Shown here in pieces: positions 41,578 to 52,556 of a stretch of DNA of 64,000 bases. A model generated the notes under the pieces. That model worked only from the letters and a program-made list of their open reading frames with translations. It was not told where the DNA came from and did no database searches. Location of the stretch: positions 101,228-165,227 of the forward strand of contig UQKQ01000003.1 in assembly GCA_900541645.1 (NCBI GenBank), given 5' to 3'. Made by a program: the position numbers and the translations under genes. Origin of the DNA: an uncultured Collinsella sp. (GTDB taxonomy: Bacteria; Actinomycetota; Coriobacteriia; Coriobacteriales; Coriobacteriaceae). Every line of letters begins with the position of its first letter. Position 1 is the stretch's first letter.

Positions 41578-42801
41578 TTAGAAATCGATGTCGGTGTCGT
41601 AGTAGCAGGCCTTGAGGATCTTCTCGAAGTCGGCAGCCTTGGTCTCACGCGGGTTCTCGGGCGTGCAGGCGTCGGTCTCGGCGTTCGCAGCGATCTCGGG
41701 CAGCTTGGCAAGGAACTCCTCCTCGGAAACCATCTGCGGGTTCTCGGCGTCGACCTTCACGCCACCATTCGCGTAATCCTTGATGGACTGCGGAATGTTG
41801 AGCTGGTCATTGAGGTCGCGAATCTTCTGGACGAGCGCAGCGATGAGCTCCTCGTTGGTCTCGCCGGGAAGGTGCAGGATCTCCTTGGCCACGTAAGCGT
41901 AACGCTCAGCAGCACGCGGGTCCTTAGAGTTCCACTGGATAACCTTGCCCAGGTACATGGCGTTAGCGGCACCGTGGATGATGTGGCCGTTCTCGAAGGC
42001 AGCACCGGTCTTGTGAGCCATGGAGTGAACGATGCCGAGCAGGCCCGAGGAGAAGGCGATACCGGCGATGCACTGAGCCTCGTGCATGTGCTGACGGGCC
42101 TCATGGTCGCCAGCATAGGACTTGGGCAGCCACTCGACGATCTCGCGGATGCCGTGCAGGGCGTTGGCGTCGGTGAACATAGAGGCGCAGGTGGAAACGT
42201 AGGCCTCCATGCAGTGGGTCAGAGCATCCATGCCGGTGTGAGCGCACAGCTTGGCGGGCATGGTGTAGGTGAGCTCGGGGTCGACGATGGCGACATCAGG
42301 GGTGATGTTGAAGTCGGCCAGCGGGTACTTGATGCCCTTGGCGTAGTCGGTAATGACGGAGAACGCGGTGACCTCGGTAGCGGTACCGGAGGTAGAGGAG
42401 ATGGCGCAGAAGTGAGCCTTCTGACGCAGCTCAGGGAAGCTGAACGGCTGGATGATGTTATCGAAGGACTCCTCGGGATACTCGTAGAAGACCCACATGG
42501 CCTTAGCGGCATCGATGGGCGAGCCGCCGCCGATGGCGATAATCCAGTCGGGCTCGAACTCGCGCATGGCCTCGGCGCCCTTCATGACCGTCTCGATGGA
42601 CGGATCGGACTCGACGCCCTCGAACAGCTTGACCTCGAAGCCGCCCTCTTTGAGGTCAGCCTCAACGTCCTGCAGGAACCCGCCGCGGCGCATAGAGCTG
42701 CCGCCAGAAACGATGATGGCCTTCTTGCCCTTGAGGTTCTTCACCTCGTGGCGAGCGCCCTCACCAAAGTACAGATCACGAGGATTGGTAAAACGTCCCA
42801 T
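41578..42801 (-). CDS. Iron-containing alcohol dehydrogenase
   Basis: A 407-residue group III alcohol dehydrogenase. It has IAIGGGSPIDAAKAMW (NAD site, about 90-105), SSTSGTATEVTAFSVITD, and iron ligands expected at Asp in VDPEL region, His in HTGMDALTHCMEAY, HSMAHKTGAAF and HGAANA. It resembles the butanol/propanediol-type enzymes that regenerate NAD during fermentation. AGGAGG lies 6 nt before the ATG at 42801. Followed by two glycerol dehydrogenase genes, so the cluster handles alcohol and polyol redox balance. Confidence 0.93.
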   Translation of the reverse strand: MGRFTNPRDLYFGEGARHEVKNLKGKKAIIVSGGSSMRRGGFLQDVEADLKEGGFEVKLFEGVESDPSIETVMKGAEAMREFEPDWIIAIGGGSPIDAAKAMWVFYEYPEESFDNIIQPFSFPELRQKAHFCAISSTSGTATEVTAFSVITDYAKGIKYPLADFNITPDVAIVDPELTYTMPAKLCAHTGMDALTHCMEAYVSTCASMFTDANALHGIREIVEWLPKSYAGDHEARQHMHEAQCIAGIAFSSGLLGIVHSMAHKTGAAFENGHIIHGAANAMYLGKVIQWNSKDPRAAERYAYVAKEILHLPGETNEELIAALVQKIRDLNDQLNIPQSIKDYANGGVKVDAENPQMVSEEEFLAKLPEIAANAETDACTPENPRETKAADFEKILKACYYDTDIDF

Positions 42802-43301
42802 ACTGTGCCTCCTAAACAAGCCCCTCTTAGACTTGCGTATATAACGGAGCACCCGATTGGCTCCGTTAGGACCGTTTTGCGCGTTGCCGGCGATGACAAT
42901 GCGCGATGTCTAAACGTCTCAACGCTCAGACAAACACTATTCTACCGTTCTGGTTGGTCAGTTATTCACCTAAAGCCGACAATGATGAAACGTTTTTTCT
43001 ATCCCTGAAGGCCCTTGTGGGGCATTCATACTCCCAAGCTGGGCAAACGTTTTATCAAGGTTGACCACATATCCCGGGCAGGACGGTGCTCCTCCAAAAT
43101 GTGCCCCGTTCGCCGCCAAAAATCGACCGTTTGCGGCACCGTGATACCACTCGGTCGTCCAAGGTGCCGACATTTGTGCGACATCCGTCTTCGTGGTGCA
43201 AAGGTGCAAGTCCAAGTGCGGCACCCCCGGTGTGCCACATGCGGGTAAACTAGAACCTTATATAGAGACATTTGAACCCTAACCGCAGCAAAGGAGGCCC
43301 C
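42802..43301. other. 500-bp divergent intergenic region
   Basis: It holds the leader of the alcohol dehydrogenase gene and the promoter of the TPR-like pair (AAGGAGG at 43291-43297). A GTGCCGC/GCGGCAC-like motif recurs (TGCGGCAC at 43132 and 43216, GGTGCCGAC at 43161), suggesting a binding site repeated several times. No gene is supported. Confidence 0.4.
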
Positions 43302-44378
43302 ATGGCATTCGATCCCATTCAAGAGGATTGCCATCGCCTCGTTCTTGAGGCCTTGCGCCGCGACAATATCCCGCTCACCGACGGTGCCGCCGTAGAGCGT
43401 CTGATGGAACAATTCACCCGCAACCCTGCACCGCTCATCGTGCACGACCGCGACCGCGCCGGGCACCTCATTGCCAAGGTGGTCGAGGCTGTCGACTACC
43501 GCATCCCCTTTATCCCCGACGACGCCCAGGCAGAGCAAGAAGAAGCCGCAGCCGAGAACATGCTCCGCGAGGCAGCCGCGCTCGATCCGACCAACTGGGA
43601 TGCCCAGCGCATGCTGACGGCGCTCACCGCCGAATCCAACGAGGAATACGTACAGTACCTGGTGTCCAAGTGCGATGAAGTCGAGCATGACCTGGCGCTC
43701 AAGATTGCCTCGGCGCAGGACCCCTACGAGCGCGAGGCCGCAGGCGACCTGACCCGCCGTCCCTACCTGCGCTGGCTTGCCGCCTTGGCATCGCGCGCGC
43801 TCATTAGCGGCCGCTACCGCATGTCGCTCGAAGCCGCAAATCGCAGCTTGGACTTTGCGCCCAACGACCCCGCTGGTGTCCGCCACACCGCGATGCTCGC
43901 CATGGCAAAACTCGAATACCCCGCCGAGGAGCTCAAGCGCTTTCGCTCCGCTCACTCCGTGCCGTACCTCGCGAATACCCCGCTGCGCCGCCGCCCCAAA
44001 GATGCGGAGCGTGACTTGGACCCATGGACGCTCATCGCGCTGATGAGCGCTGCTTGGCGCGAGCTGGACTACGAGGGCGCCGAGCACTACTTGCGCATCC
44101 TTGCGCGCTCGTGTCCGCACGCAGCCGAGGCGCTCTACTTCCAAACCGAGTTTCCCGATGGCGTCTATGCCCGCGTCAACGTGAGTGCAGGCTCCACCGA
44201 CGAGCTCGTCCTTGCACTCTCCGAGGCGACGCCGGTACTGCAGGAGGGCCTGGGCGCGCCCGACAACGCCAGCTTTGCCGCCTGGGTCGCCACCAACGAC
44301 ATCGTGCGCTCCCAGATCGACGAGCGCATACTGCGGGCGGCCGAGCAGGGCTTGCCGTTTAAGGGAGGAGACCTCTAA
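43302..44378 (+). CDS. TPR-like hypothetical protein 1
   Basis: A 358-residue soluble protein made of repeated amphipathic helices (AAALDPTNWDAQRMLTAL region, RYRMSLEAANRSLDFAPNDP, EGAEHYLRILARSCP), spaced like TPR units. No catalytic motif is seen. AAGGAGG lies 5 nt before the ATG. It overlaps the next gene by one base and is similar in layout to it, so the two are probably paralogues acting as a helical scaffold pair. Located in the same run as murT-gatD. Confidence 0.75.
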   Translation: MAFDPIQEDCHRLVLEALRRDNIPLTDGAAVERLMEQFTRNPAPLIVHDRDRAGHLIAKVVEAVDYRIPFIPDDAQAEQEEAAAENMLREAAALDPTNWDAQRMLTALTAESNEEYVQYLVSKCDEVEHDLALKIASAQDPYEREAAGDLTRRPYLRWLAALASRALISGRYRMSLEAANRSLDFAPNDPAGVRHTAMLAMAKLEYPAEELKRFRSAHSVPYLANTPLRRRPKDAERDLDPWTLIALMSAAWRELDYEGAEHYLRILARSCPHAAEALYFQTEFPDGVYARVNVSAGSTDELVLALSEATPVLQEGLGAPDNASFAAWVATNDIVRSQIDERILRAAEQGLPFKGGDL

Positions 44379-45421
44379 TGGATCCGAGCGTCTACATCCC
44401 CGCCTACCTGGAGCGCACCTATCTGGCGTCGCACCCCGAGCTCACCGATGCAGCACGCGAGCTTGTCCATAACGACATTAGCGCGAATCCCCAAAAGTAT
44501 GCGCAGTCCGAGCATGCTCAGGCACTGCTGTCCTATGCCGGTGTTCATCGCCACCTGCTCGACGAGCTCCATCGCATCGAGGACATGGGCAGCGACGAGG
44601 AGTTTGAGCAGACGCGCAACCGCCTGTTCGACGATATGCGTGATGAGCTGCTCAAGATCGTCCGCATCGATGCGCTGGCCGTCGATGCCCAGCTGCTCGC
44701 CATCATTTTGGCGGACACGCCCGTTGACGCCTGCCTGGGCGACCTGATGAAGCTCGAGGCGAGCACGGCCGACTACCTGCAACAGAGCGTGCCCGGGTTT
44801 GATATGGAGGCCCCGCACTATTGGGCCAATAATGTTTTGGCCGACGGTGTCACCGCAGCGGACCTTACCGTGAGCGAGCCGGCCCTTATCGGGTGGCTTC
44901 ACACACTCGAGGCCATCTCGCAGCTGTGCATGGCGAGCGCTCGTTACCGCGCCGCCGCCAACTATGCTCGCCGTGTCCTTAAGGCGGAGGGCTATCCCAC
45001 CCGGGCCGCCGGCACCGTATTGCTTGCCCTCGCCCGCTTGGAAGACCAGGACGGCTTTTTTGCCCTGGCGCATCAGCTCGAGGAACAGATGGGGGCAGAC
45101 GCACTCGAAAACTCTCCTTGGTACCTGCTCGCCCGCACGATCTTGCTGTTCAAAACAAACAAGATGCGCCCGGCGGTGCGTGCGCTGCGTGAGTTCGCTA
45201 ACCGCTGCGAGGGCGGCGCGTTCTTCTTGCTGAATCCCATGTACCAGACGCCGTATCTTCCCTGCCGACCCGAGCCGCGCGACCCCTGGGACCTTTCGCA
45301 CCAGGCAGTTTGGGAGGCCGACGGCATTATCTCGGACACCCCCGACTTTGCCCCCTGGGCCAACGCCTGCGAAGATGTATCGCAGCTCGCCCAGGAATTT
45401 GCGCGCCGCTACGGCTTTTAG
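44378..45421 (+). CDS. TPR-like hypothetical protein 2
   Basis: A 347-residue helical protein. Repeat-like helices include RYRAAANYARRVLKAEGYPT and AGTVLLALARLEDQDGFFAL, which match the SRRYRMSLEAANRSL-type repeats of the upstream gene. C-terminal PWDLSHQAVWEADGI is distinctive. Function unknown. It is followed after 45 nt by murT-gatD. Confidence 0.75.
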   Translation: MDPSVYIPAYLERTYLASHPELTDAARELVHNDISANPQKYAQSEHAQALLSYAGVHRHLLDELHRIEDMGSDEEFEQTRNRLFDDMRDELLKIVRIDALAVDAQLLAIILADTPVDACLGDLMKLEASTADYLQQSVPGFDMEAPHYWANNVLADGVTAADLTVSEPALIGWLHTLEAISQLCMASARYRAAANYARRVLKAEGYPTRAAGTVLLALARLEDQDGFFALAHQLEEQMGADALENSPWYLLARTILLFKTNKMRPAVRALREFANRCEGGAFFLLNPMYQTPYLPCRPEPRDPWDLSHQAVWEADGIISDTPDFAPWANACEDVSQLAQEFARRYGF

Positions 45422-45466
45422 CGACGCGATCGCCCCGACCATGTCATCTATGTTAGGAACGACTTC

Positions 45467-47644
45467 ATGAACCTCCGCTCATCTCTCGCCTGCACCTCGA
45501 GCGATATCGCCCGCTGGGGACTGCGCTCTGTCCTCAAACGCCAGGGTGGCGTGCTTCCCGGCCGCATCGCCATGAAGATCGACCCCGAGCTGCTAAGCGA
45601 CCTCGCGAGCCTGGTCAACCGCAGCGTGGTGATTACCGGTACTAATGGCAAGACCACCACCTCCAACCTCATCGCCGACGCCGTTGCCGCCAGCGGCGCC
45701 ACCGTGGTGTGCAACCGTGCTGGCAACAACATGGAGCCGGGCGTGGTGGGCGCGTTGCTCGAGGCGCGCGGCAACCTTAAGCGAACGGCCAGCGGCAAGC
45801 GCGTGGGCGTTTTTGAGTGCGACGAGCTCTACACCGTACGCGTTCTGCCCAAGCTCAAACCGACGTACTTTGTGCTGCTCAACCTGTTCCGAGACCAGCT
45901 AGACCGCTACGGCGAGATCGACCATACCCAAGACGTCATCGCCCATGCGTTGGAGCTCTCTCCGGCAACGACGCTCATTTACAACGCAGACGACCCGCTT
46001 TGTGCCGCAATCGCCGCGCGCGTTCCCAATGCAAGCATCGCCTTTGGCATCGACGGCGCCACGGGCACCGAGTCCGACCGCATTAGCGACTCGCGTTTTT
46101 GCTCGCAGTGCAACGCCCCGCTGGAATACGACTATGTGCAGTACGGACAGCTGGGCGCCTATCATTGCCCTTCGTGCGGCTGGGGTCGCCCCGCGCTGCT
46201 CCGCCGCGTGACGGGCGTTGAGCTCGGCTGCGACGGCTACGGCTTTGACCTGGCCTTTGGACCTGAGGCCAACGCGCCCGCCGTGCACATCGCCACGCGC
46301 TACAACGGCCTGTACATGGTCTATAACGTCGCCGCCGCCTTCTTTGCGGCGCACGAGCTGGGCGTGGACGCGGCGCACCTGCAGCCCACGCTTAATGCCT
46401 ACGTGCCCGCCGGCGGACGCATGGGCCGCTGGGATATTGCCGGCCGCACCGTCGAGGCCAACCTGGCCAAGAATCCCGTGGGCTTCGATCGCCAGATCCA
46501 GTCCATTAAAACGGCAGGTGGCAGGCTCTGCGCCTTCTTCCTAAACGATAACGATGCCGACGGCCACGATGTCTCGTGGATCTACGATGTCGACTTCGAG
46601 CGCATCGCCGACACGCCGGGTCTTGTCGCCTTTGCCGGAGGCACGCGTGCGCACGACATGCAGGTACGCCTCAAGTACGCCGGCATCGATGCCGCGATTA
46701 TCTCGGACGTCGCGCAGGCGATCGGCGCCGTGGCAGACGAGGCCGCCGATGACACCTTCTACGCCGTCGCCAACTACACGGCCTTCCCGCCGTTAGTCAA
46801 GGAGCTCGACGGGCTTAAAGACGACGATGCAAGCTCGATTGTCTCCCACGCCGTAACGCGCGCCGATGGTAGCGCTGTCCCCACCGATATTGCGCCGGTC
46901 GAGCTTTCGCGCCCGTTGCGCATCGTCTACCTGTATCCCGATGCGCTCAACCTCTACGCCGACGGCGGCAACGTTATCGCGCTCGAACGCCGCTGCGCCT
47001 GGCGCGGCATTCCCGTGCGTGTGGACGAAGTCCACATGGGCGAGACGCTCGACCTGACCGACGCCGACATCGTTATGATGGGCGGTGGCTCCGATCGCGA
47101 CCAGTTGGCGGTTGCACATGAACTGCTCGCTCAAAAAGACAAGGTCGCGGCCTATGTTGAGGATGGCGGCTCGCTGCTTGCCATCTGTGGCGGCTATCAG
47201 CTGCTCGGCCGTTCGTACTATATGGGCGAGGATCGCATCGAGGGTCTGGGGGTCATTGCCGCCGAAACCGTACGCGGCTCCGACCGCCTGATCGGCAACG
47301 TAGCCGTCGAAACCAATCTGGCACCCGAGCCCTTTGTGGGATTCGAGAACCACGGCGGCCGCACCCTGCTCGATACAGCGGCCACGCCGCTCGGAACGTC
47401 CGTCGTCACGGGCACCGGCAACAACGGCGACGATGGCTTTGAGGGCCTCGTCTACAAGGGCGTGATCGGCACGTACCTGCACGGGCCGGCGCTGCCCAAA
47501 AACCCCGAACTCGCCGACTGGCTGATCGCGCACGCCCTCGAGCGCCGCGGCGATGCGCAGGCCACAGCCCTGCTGCCGCTCAAACCCCTCGACGACGCCT
47601 ACGAGCACGCCGCCCACGACGCCGCCATGAAGCTCCTCCCCTAG
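45467..47644 (+). CDS. murT-gatD: Fused MurT-GatD lipid II isoglutaminyl synthase
   Basis: A 725-residue fusion. Residues 1 to about 480 are MurT: Mur-ligase P-loop ITGTNGKTTTS (about 56-66), a Cys4 zinc ribbon (CSQC and CPSC, about 211-233), and a MurT C-terminal domain. From about 485 it is GatD, a class I amidotransferase-like domain with nucleophile Cys574 in LAICGGYQ and His672 in GTYLHGP. Together they amidate the D-Glu of lipid II stem peptide to D-isoglutamine. In staphylococci and streptococci the two are separate adjacent genes; here they are one chain. It starts 45 nt after the TPR-like genes. Confidence 0.92.
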   Translation: MNLRSSLACTSSDIARWGLRSVLKRQGGVLPGRIAMKIDPELLSDLASLVNRSVVITGTNGKTTTSNLIADAVAASGATVVCNRAGNNMEPGVVGALLEARGNLKRTASGKRVGVFECDELYTVRVLPKLKPTYFVLLNLFRDQLDRYGEIDHTQDVIAHALELSPATTLIYNADDPLCAAIAARVPNASIAFGIDGATGTESDRISDSRFCSQCNAPLEYDYVQYGQLGAYHCPSCGWGRPALLRRVTGVELGCDGYGFDLAFGPEANAPAVHIATRYNGLYMVYNVAAAFFAAHELGVDAAHLQPTLNAYVPAGGRMGRWDIAGRTVEANLAKNPVGFDRQIQSIKTAGGRLCAFFLNDNDADGHDVSWIYDVDFERIADTPGLVAFAGGTRAHDMQVRLKYAGIDAAIISDVAQAIGAVADEAADDTFYAVANYTAFPPLVKELDGLKDDDASSIVSHAVTRADGSAVPTDIAPVELSRPLRIVYLYPDALNLYADGGNVIALERRCAWRGIPVRVDEVHMGETLDLTDADIVMMGGGSDRDQLAVAHELLAQKDKVAAYVEDGGSLLAICGGYQLLGRSYYMGEDRIEGLGVIAAETVRGSDRLIGNVAVETNLAPEPFVGFENHGGRTLLDTAATPLGTSVVTGTGNNGDDGFEGLVYKGVIGTYLHGPALPKNPELADWLIAHALERRGDAQATALLPLKPLDDAYEHAAHDAAMKLLP

Positions 47645-47650
47645 CACCCC

Positions 47651-47688
47651 ACCACCACAAAGGGGACAGGTACCTTTGTGGTGGTTTT
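47651..47688 (+). terminator. Palindromic terminator after murT-gatD
   Basis: A perfect 13-bp stem ACCACCACAAAGG/CCTTTGTGGTGGT with 9-nt loop, followed by TTTT. The CACAAAGGGGACAGG core resembles the hairpin at 3312-3344, so it may belong to a dispersed palindrome family. Confidence 0.8.
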
Positions 47689-47728
47689 CCAGTTTGCCAA
47701 CGATATACGCGCCGGCAAAAAAGTCTGC

Positions 47729-47734
47729 TATACT
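47729..47734 (+). promoter_or_regulatory. -10 box of the tRNA-Glu gene
   Basis: TATACT 10 nt before the tRNA 5' end, a usual tRNA promoter position. No clear -35 was found at 17 bp. Confidence 0.5.
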
Positions 47735-47744
47735 CTTTCCCGCT

Positions 47745-47821
47745 GTCCCCATCGTCTAGCGGCCAAGGACGCCACCCTTTCAAGGTGGATATCGCGGGTT
47801 CGAATCCCGCTGGGGGCACCA
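47745..47821 (+). tRNA. tRNA-Glu (anticodon TTC)
   Basis: A 77-nt cloverleaf with encoded CCA. Acceptor stem GTCCCCA/TGGGGGC, anticodon stem CCACC/GGTGG around loop CTTTCAA (anticodon TTC at its centre), and T arm GCGGGTTCGAATCCCGC. It reads GAA/GAG glutamate codons and also supplies Glu-tRNA for tetrapyrrole synthesis where that route exists. Confidence 0.97.
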
Positions 47822-47833
47822 TTTGAAACGAGA

Positions 47834-47865
47834 AGCCCGTTACCCCCGCGGTGACGGGCTTTTTG
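47834..47865 (+). terminator. Terminator of tRNA-Glu
   Basis: An 11-bp stem AGCCCGTTACC/GGTGACGGGCT with a short loop, then TTTTTG, 13 nt past the tRNA. Confidence 0.9.
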
Positions 47866-47918
47866 CTACCCATACGCCGGGATTCGAACCCCGAAGGCAT
47901 AAAATCACACTGTCATCC

Positions 47919-48153
47919 AAGGGCCCGTGGACAAAAAATAGCAAATATGAGTACTGTTACCAATTTAGTAACAGCGATTTCATGCCATCAGAAGGCGATT
48001 TGGACACAAGGCGTCCTATGGCGGAGGAATTGCAGGCATTTATCAGCTAAGTACTTGGACATATGTTGCGTAACACTGCATATTTTGCAAAAAGATAATG
48101 CTACAGGGCTTGTGACAGTACTCATATTTGACGTTTTTTGCCCACGACCCCTT
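47919..48153. repeat. 235-bp element with 42-bp imperfect terminal inverted repeats
   Basis: The left arm (47919-47960) includes GTGGACAAAAAATAGC and AAATATGAGTACTGTTAC; the right arm (48112-48153) is its reverse complement with about seven differences (AAATATGAGTACTGTCAC, GTGGGCAAAAAACGTC). The left arm's inner end also forms CTGTTAC-N7-GTAACAG. The inside carries no supported gene. The layout fits a MITE-like non-autonomous element. The flanks show no clear target-site duplication by eye. Confidence 0.6.
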
Positions 48154-48209
48154 ATTGCGTGGGCGAATCAGTTGCAAAGCGGGATCCAAAGCGTCCTTCG
48201 CAAACAAAT

Positions 48210-48240
48210 AGCCGGGGCCCGCGCGATGCGGACCCCGGCT
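48210..48240 (-). terminator. Terminator of glnA
   Basis: A 13-bp stem AGCCGGGGCCCGC with one wobble, loop of 5, followed on the minus strand by ATTTGTTTG, 30 nt past the glnA stop. Confidence 0.8.
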
Positions 48241-48269
48241 CAATACCGTGACGATATGTCGGTTACGTT

Positions 48270-50357
<2,088 letters not shown>

Positions 50358-50783
50358 ACGGAACTCCCTTCGTATCGGCACCGCGTGAGAAGCGGTGTTG
50401 ATTACTAACGAACGAGTCATAGATTAGGCTCGTCGTGTTTCCGCAACATTACCGTTATGTTGCTGTCACGAAACCAATCAATGAGGTTACCGCATCGCGG
50501 CGGCGTTGCCGCCCTCAACAGCCAATCAACTGTATAAATTGCAGACCTCTCCCCATGGTTTAAGGGTAGTCAATTTGGGATGGGGCTCTATTAACTGGTA
50601 TTTCGCATCAGATACCAGTCTTTATAGCCCCATCCTAGATTGACCGCTCTGCTATAGGGAATGTCGATAGCAAGGCATCTTTGATTGGTATCCCCGAATA
50701 GCGAGTGAAACTCCACCGTGACACAGTGGTGCTGTAGAATCCTTACAACACATCACACTATTACGTATCTAAAGGAGCACGAT
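50358..50783. other. Divergent intergenic region between glnN and metF
   Basis: 426 bp without a gene. It contains the long inverted repeat listed at 50569-50644 and, closer to metF, a TAGAAT -10-like box (50735-50740) and an AAAGGAG ribosome site. I saw no match to S-adenosylmethionine or cobalamin riboswitch landmarks. Confidence 0.45.
50569..50644. repeat. 76-bp near-palindrome with 33-bp arms
   Basis: The left arm includes GGATGGGGCT then six unpaired bases then ACTGGTAT; the right arm mirrors it (ATACCAGT, AGCCCCATCC) around a 10-nt loop. Outer GTCAAT/ATTGAC pairing extends it to 33 bp with about eight mismatches. It could be a MITE-like repeat, a long RNA hairpin, or a terminator. Confidence 0.6.
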
Positions 50784-51656
50784 ATGCGCGTCGACGAGGT
50801 TTTTAAGCAGGCAGCATCCCAGGGCACCGCACCCGTTTCGTTTGAGATGTTCCCGCCCAAGGGCGAGCTGACCCTCGACACGGCTCGCGAAGTGGCAGGC
50901 AATCTGTGCAAGCTTTCGCCGAGCTTTGTCTCGGTCACCTGCTCGGCCGGCGGCTCGGGCAACGGTGCCACCACCGCCCCCATCGCGCATATGATTTCGA
51001 GCGAATTCGACACGCCCTCGGTGGCGCACCTTACCTGCGTTGGCCGCACGCATGCCGACATCGCCGCCAAGATCGACGAATACCGCTCCGCCGGCGTAGA
51101 AAATGTGCTGGCCCTGCGCGGTGATCTTCCTGCTGGCGCGACCGAGGACGACAAGCCCGCCTCGGACTACGCCTACGCCCGCGACCTCATCCCCGAGCTC
51201 GTCGACGCCGGCTTTTGCGTGGGCGCCGCGGCCTACCCCGAGGGCCACATTGCCTGTGAGGACCTCAACGCTTCGGTCGAATACCTCAAGCAAAAACAGG
51301 ACGCCGGCGCGAGCTTCTTTGTGACGCAGCTCTTCTTTGACAACGAGTGCTTCTACCGCTTCCGCGAGCTTGCCGACAAGGCGGGCATCACCGTGCCCAT
51401 TACCGCGGGCATCATGCCGTTTATGGGCAAGTCGCAAATCAGCCGCATGGTCTTTATGTGCGGTGCGTCGCTGCCCTCCCCCGTCATCAAGATTCTCGCC
51501 AAGTACGAGAACGACCCCGAGAGCCTGCAGGCAGCCGGTGTAGATTATGCCGCCCGTCAGCTTTGCGACCTCAAGGAGCACGGTGCCGCCGGTCTGCACC
51601 TGTACACTATGAATCGTCCTGCGATCGCCGCGACCATTATGGAGCGCCTAGGGTAA
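50784..51656 (+). CDS. metF: Methylenetetrahydrofolate reductase
   Basis: A 290-residue TIM-barrel flavoenzyme that makes 5-methyl-THF for methionine synthesis. Landmarks are SFEMFPPKGE (start of barrel), VSVTCSAGGSG, HLTCVGRT, ENVLALRGDLP, GAAAYPEGH and FFVTQLFFDN, then ITAGIMPFMGKSQI. AAAGGAG lies 7 nt before the ATG at 50784. The stop overlaps by one base the start of the methionine synthase reactivation-domain gene, so the two are translationally coupled. Confidence 0.96.
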   Translation: MRVDEVFKQAASQGTAPVSFEMFPPKGELTLDTAREVAGNLCKLSPSFVSVTCSAGGSGNGATTAPIAHMISSEFDTPSVAHLTCVGRTHADIAAKIDEYRSAGVENVLALRGDLPAGATEDDKPASDYAYARDLIPELVDAGFCVGAAAYPEGHIACEDLNASVEYLKQKQDAGASFFVTQLFFDNECFYRFRELADKAGITVPITAGIMPFMGKSQISRMVFMCGASLPSPVIKILAKYENDPESLQAAGVDYAARQLCDLKEHGAAGLHLYTMNRPAIAATIMERLG

Positions 51657-52447
51657 TGGAAAAACCGCACATCGATACAACCGTTGTTGAAGTGCCGGCC
51701 GACCTTGCGTCGCCGGCGCTTTACCGTATCGACGCTGCCCACCACCCTCGTGTCGACCGTGCCGAGATGCTGCGGTATCTGGGCTACGGCGGCCAGCAGA
51801 TTGAGCCCGAGCTGTCCCGACGAATTGAGCTTGTAGTCGAGCGCCTAGAGCTGGATATCGAGCCCCGCGGCGTGCGACGCGTGTTTGCCGTCGATGCCAC
51901 GGGCGTCGACGAGCAGGGCGAGCCCTGCATCCGCTTGGTTGGCACCAATGTTAAGCTGCGGGGTCGTGATATCTATCGCCACCTTAAGGACGCCCGCCTT
52001 GCCGCACTCATGGCATGCACCCTCGGCATGAACGCCGAGCGTCGCCTGCGCACCACGGGAGCCCAGCAGCCTCTGGAAGGCGCCGTGCTCGACGCCGCAT
52101 GCTCTGCCTATGTAGAAGCCGCCGTCGAGCAGATGGACCAGCAGGTCAAGGCTGCGGCCGCTGCACACGGGCTCGCCGGTAACTGGCGCTTTAGTCCCGG
52201 CTATGGCGACTGCCCGCTCTCGGCCCAGCGCTCAATCGTGGCTGCGCTCAACGCTACGCGGCTCATCGGGCTTACCGTCACGCCGACCAGCCTGCTCATG
52301 CCCACCAAGAGCGTGACCGCGGTGATCGGTCTGTTTGACGGCGAGGTCCACGACGCCCAGAGCCGCCCCACCTGCAATATCTGCCGCATGCGTGAGCACT
52401 GCCGCTTCCGCGCCGCCCACACCACCTGCTATTCGCATTCTGAATAA
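51656..52447 (+). CDS. Stand-alone methionine synthase activation domain protein
   Basis: A 263-residue protein similar to the C-terminal AdoMet-binding reactivation domain of MetH. It has LRYLGYGGQQIEPEL near the N-terminus, a conserved middle (ACSAYVEAAVEQMD) and the hallmark WRFSPGYGDCPLSAQ with later LMPTKSVTAVIGL. A C-terminal Cys cluster CNICRMREHCRF is unusual and could hold a metal. It should reductively methylate cobalamin that has been oxidised on MetH, which here lacks this domain (54683-57250). The start overlaps the metF stop. Confidence 0.9.
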   Translation: MEKPHIDTTVVEVPADLASPALYRIDAAHHPRVDRAEMLRYLGYGGQQIEPELSRRIELVVERLELDIEPRGVRRVFAVDATGVDEQGEPCIRLVGTNVKLRGRDIYRHLKDARLAALMACTLGMNAERRLRTTGAQQPLEGAVLDAACSAYVEAAVEQMDQQVKAAAAAHGLAGNWRFSPGYGDCPLSAQRSIVAALNATRLIGLTVTPTSLLMPTKSVTAVIGLFDGEVHDAQSRPTCNICRMREHCRFRAAHTTCYSHSE

Positions 52448-52556
52448 AATGTCAATTGATGGCACGGTATCGAGGGAATCTCATCCGTAAGTAAGCGGAT
52501 GTCCTCACAAACAAGTACCATAAGATGCCAAATAACAACTATCTGAAAGCCAGTAC
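52448..52556. other. Left edge of the inserted restriction-modification module
   Basis: 109 bp between the metH activation gene and the methyltransferase, clearly more AT-rich than either side. I see no ribosome site of good quality or obvious attachment repeat. Confidence 0.4.

Noticed and set aside
47866..47905. tRNA T-arm-like sequence on the minus strand after tRNA-Glu
   Set aside because: Only the T-loop pattern GGTTCGAATC is present; no acceptor, D or anticodon stem can be formed around it.
50421..50783. Cobalamin or SAM riboswitch before metF
   Set aside because: None of the usual conserved boxes could be found; the only structure is the long near-palindrome.
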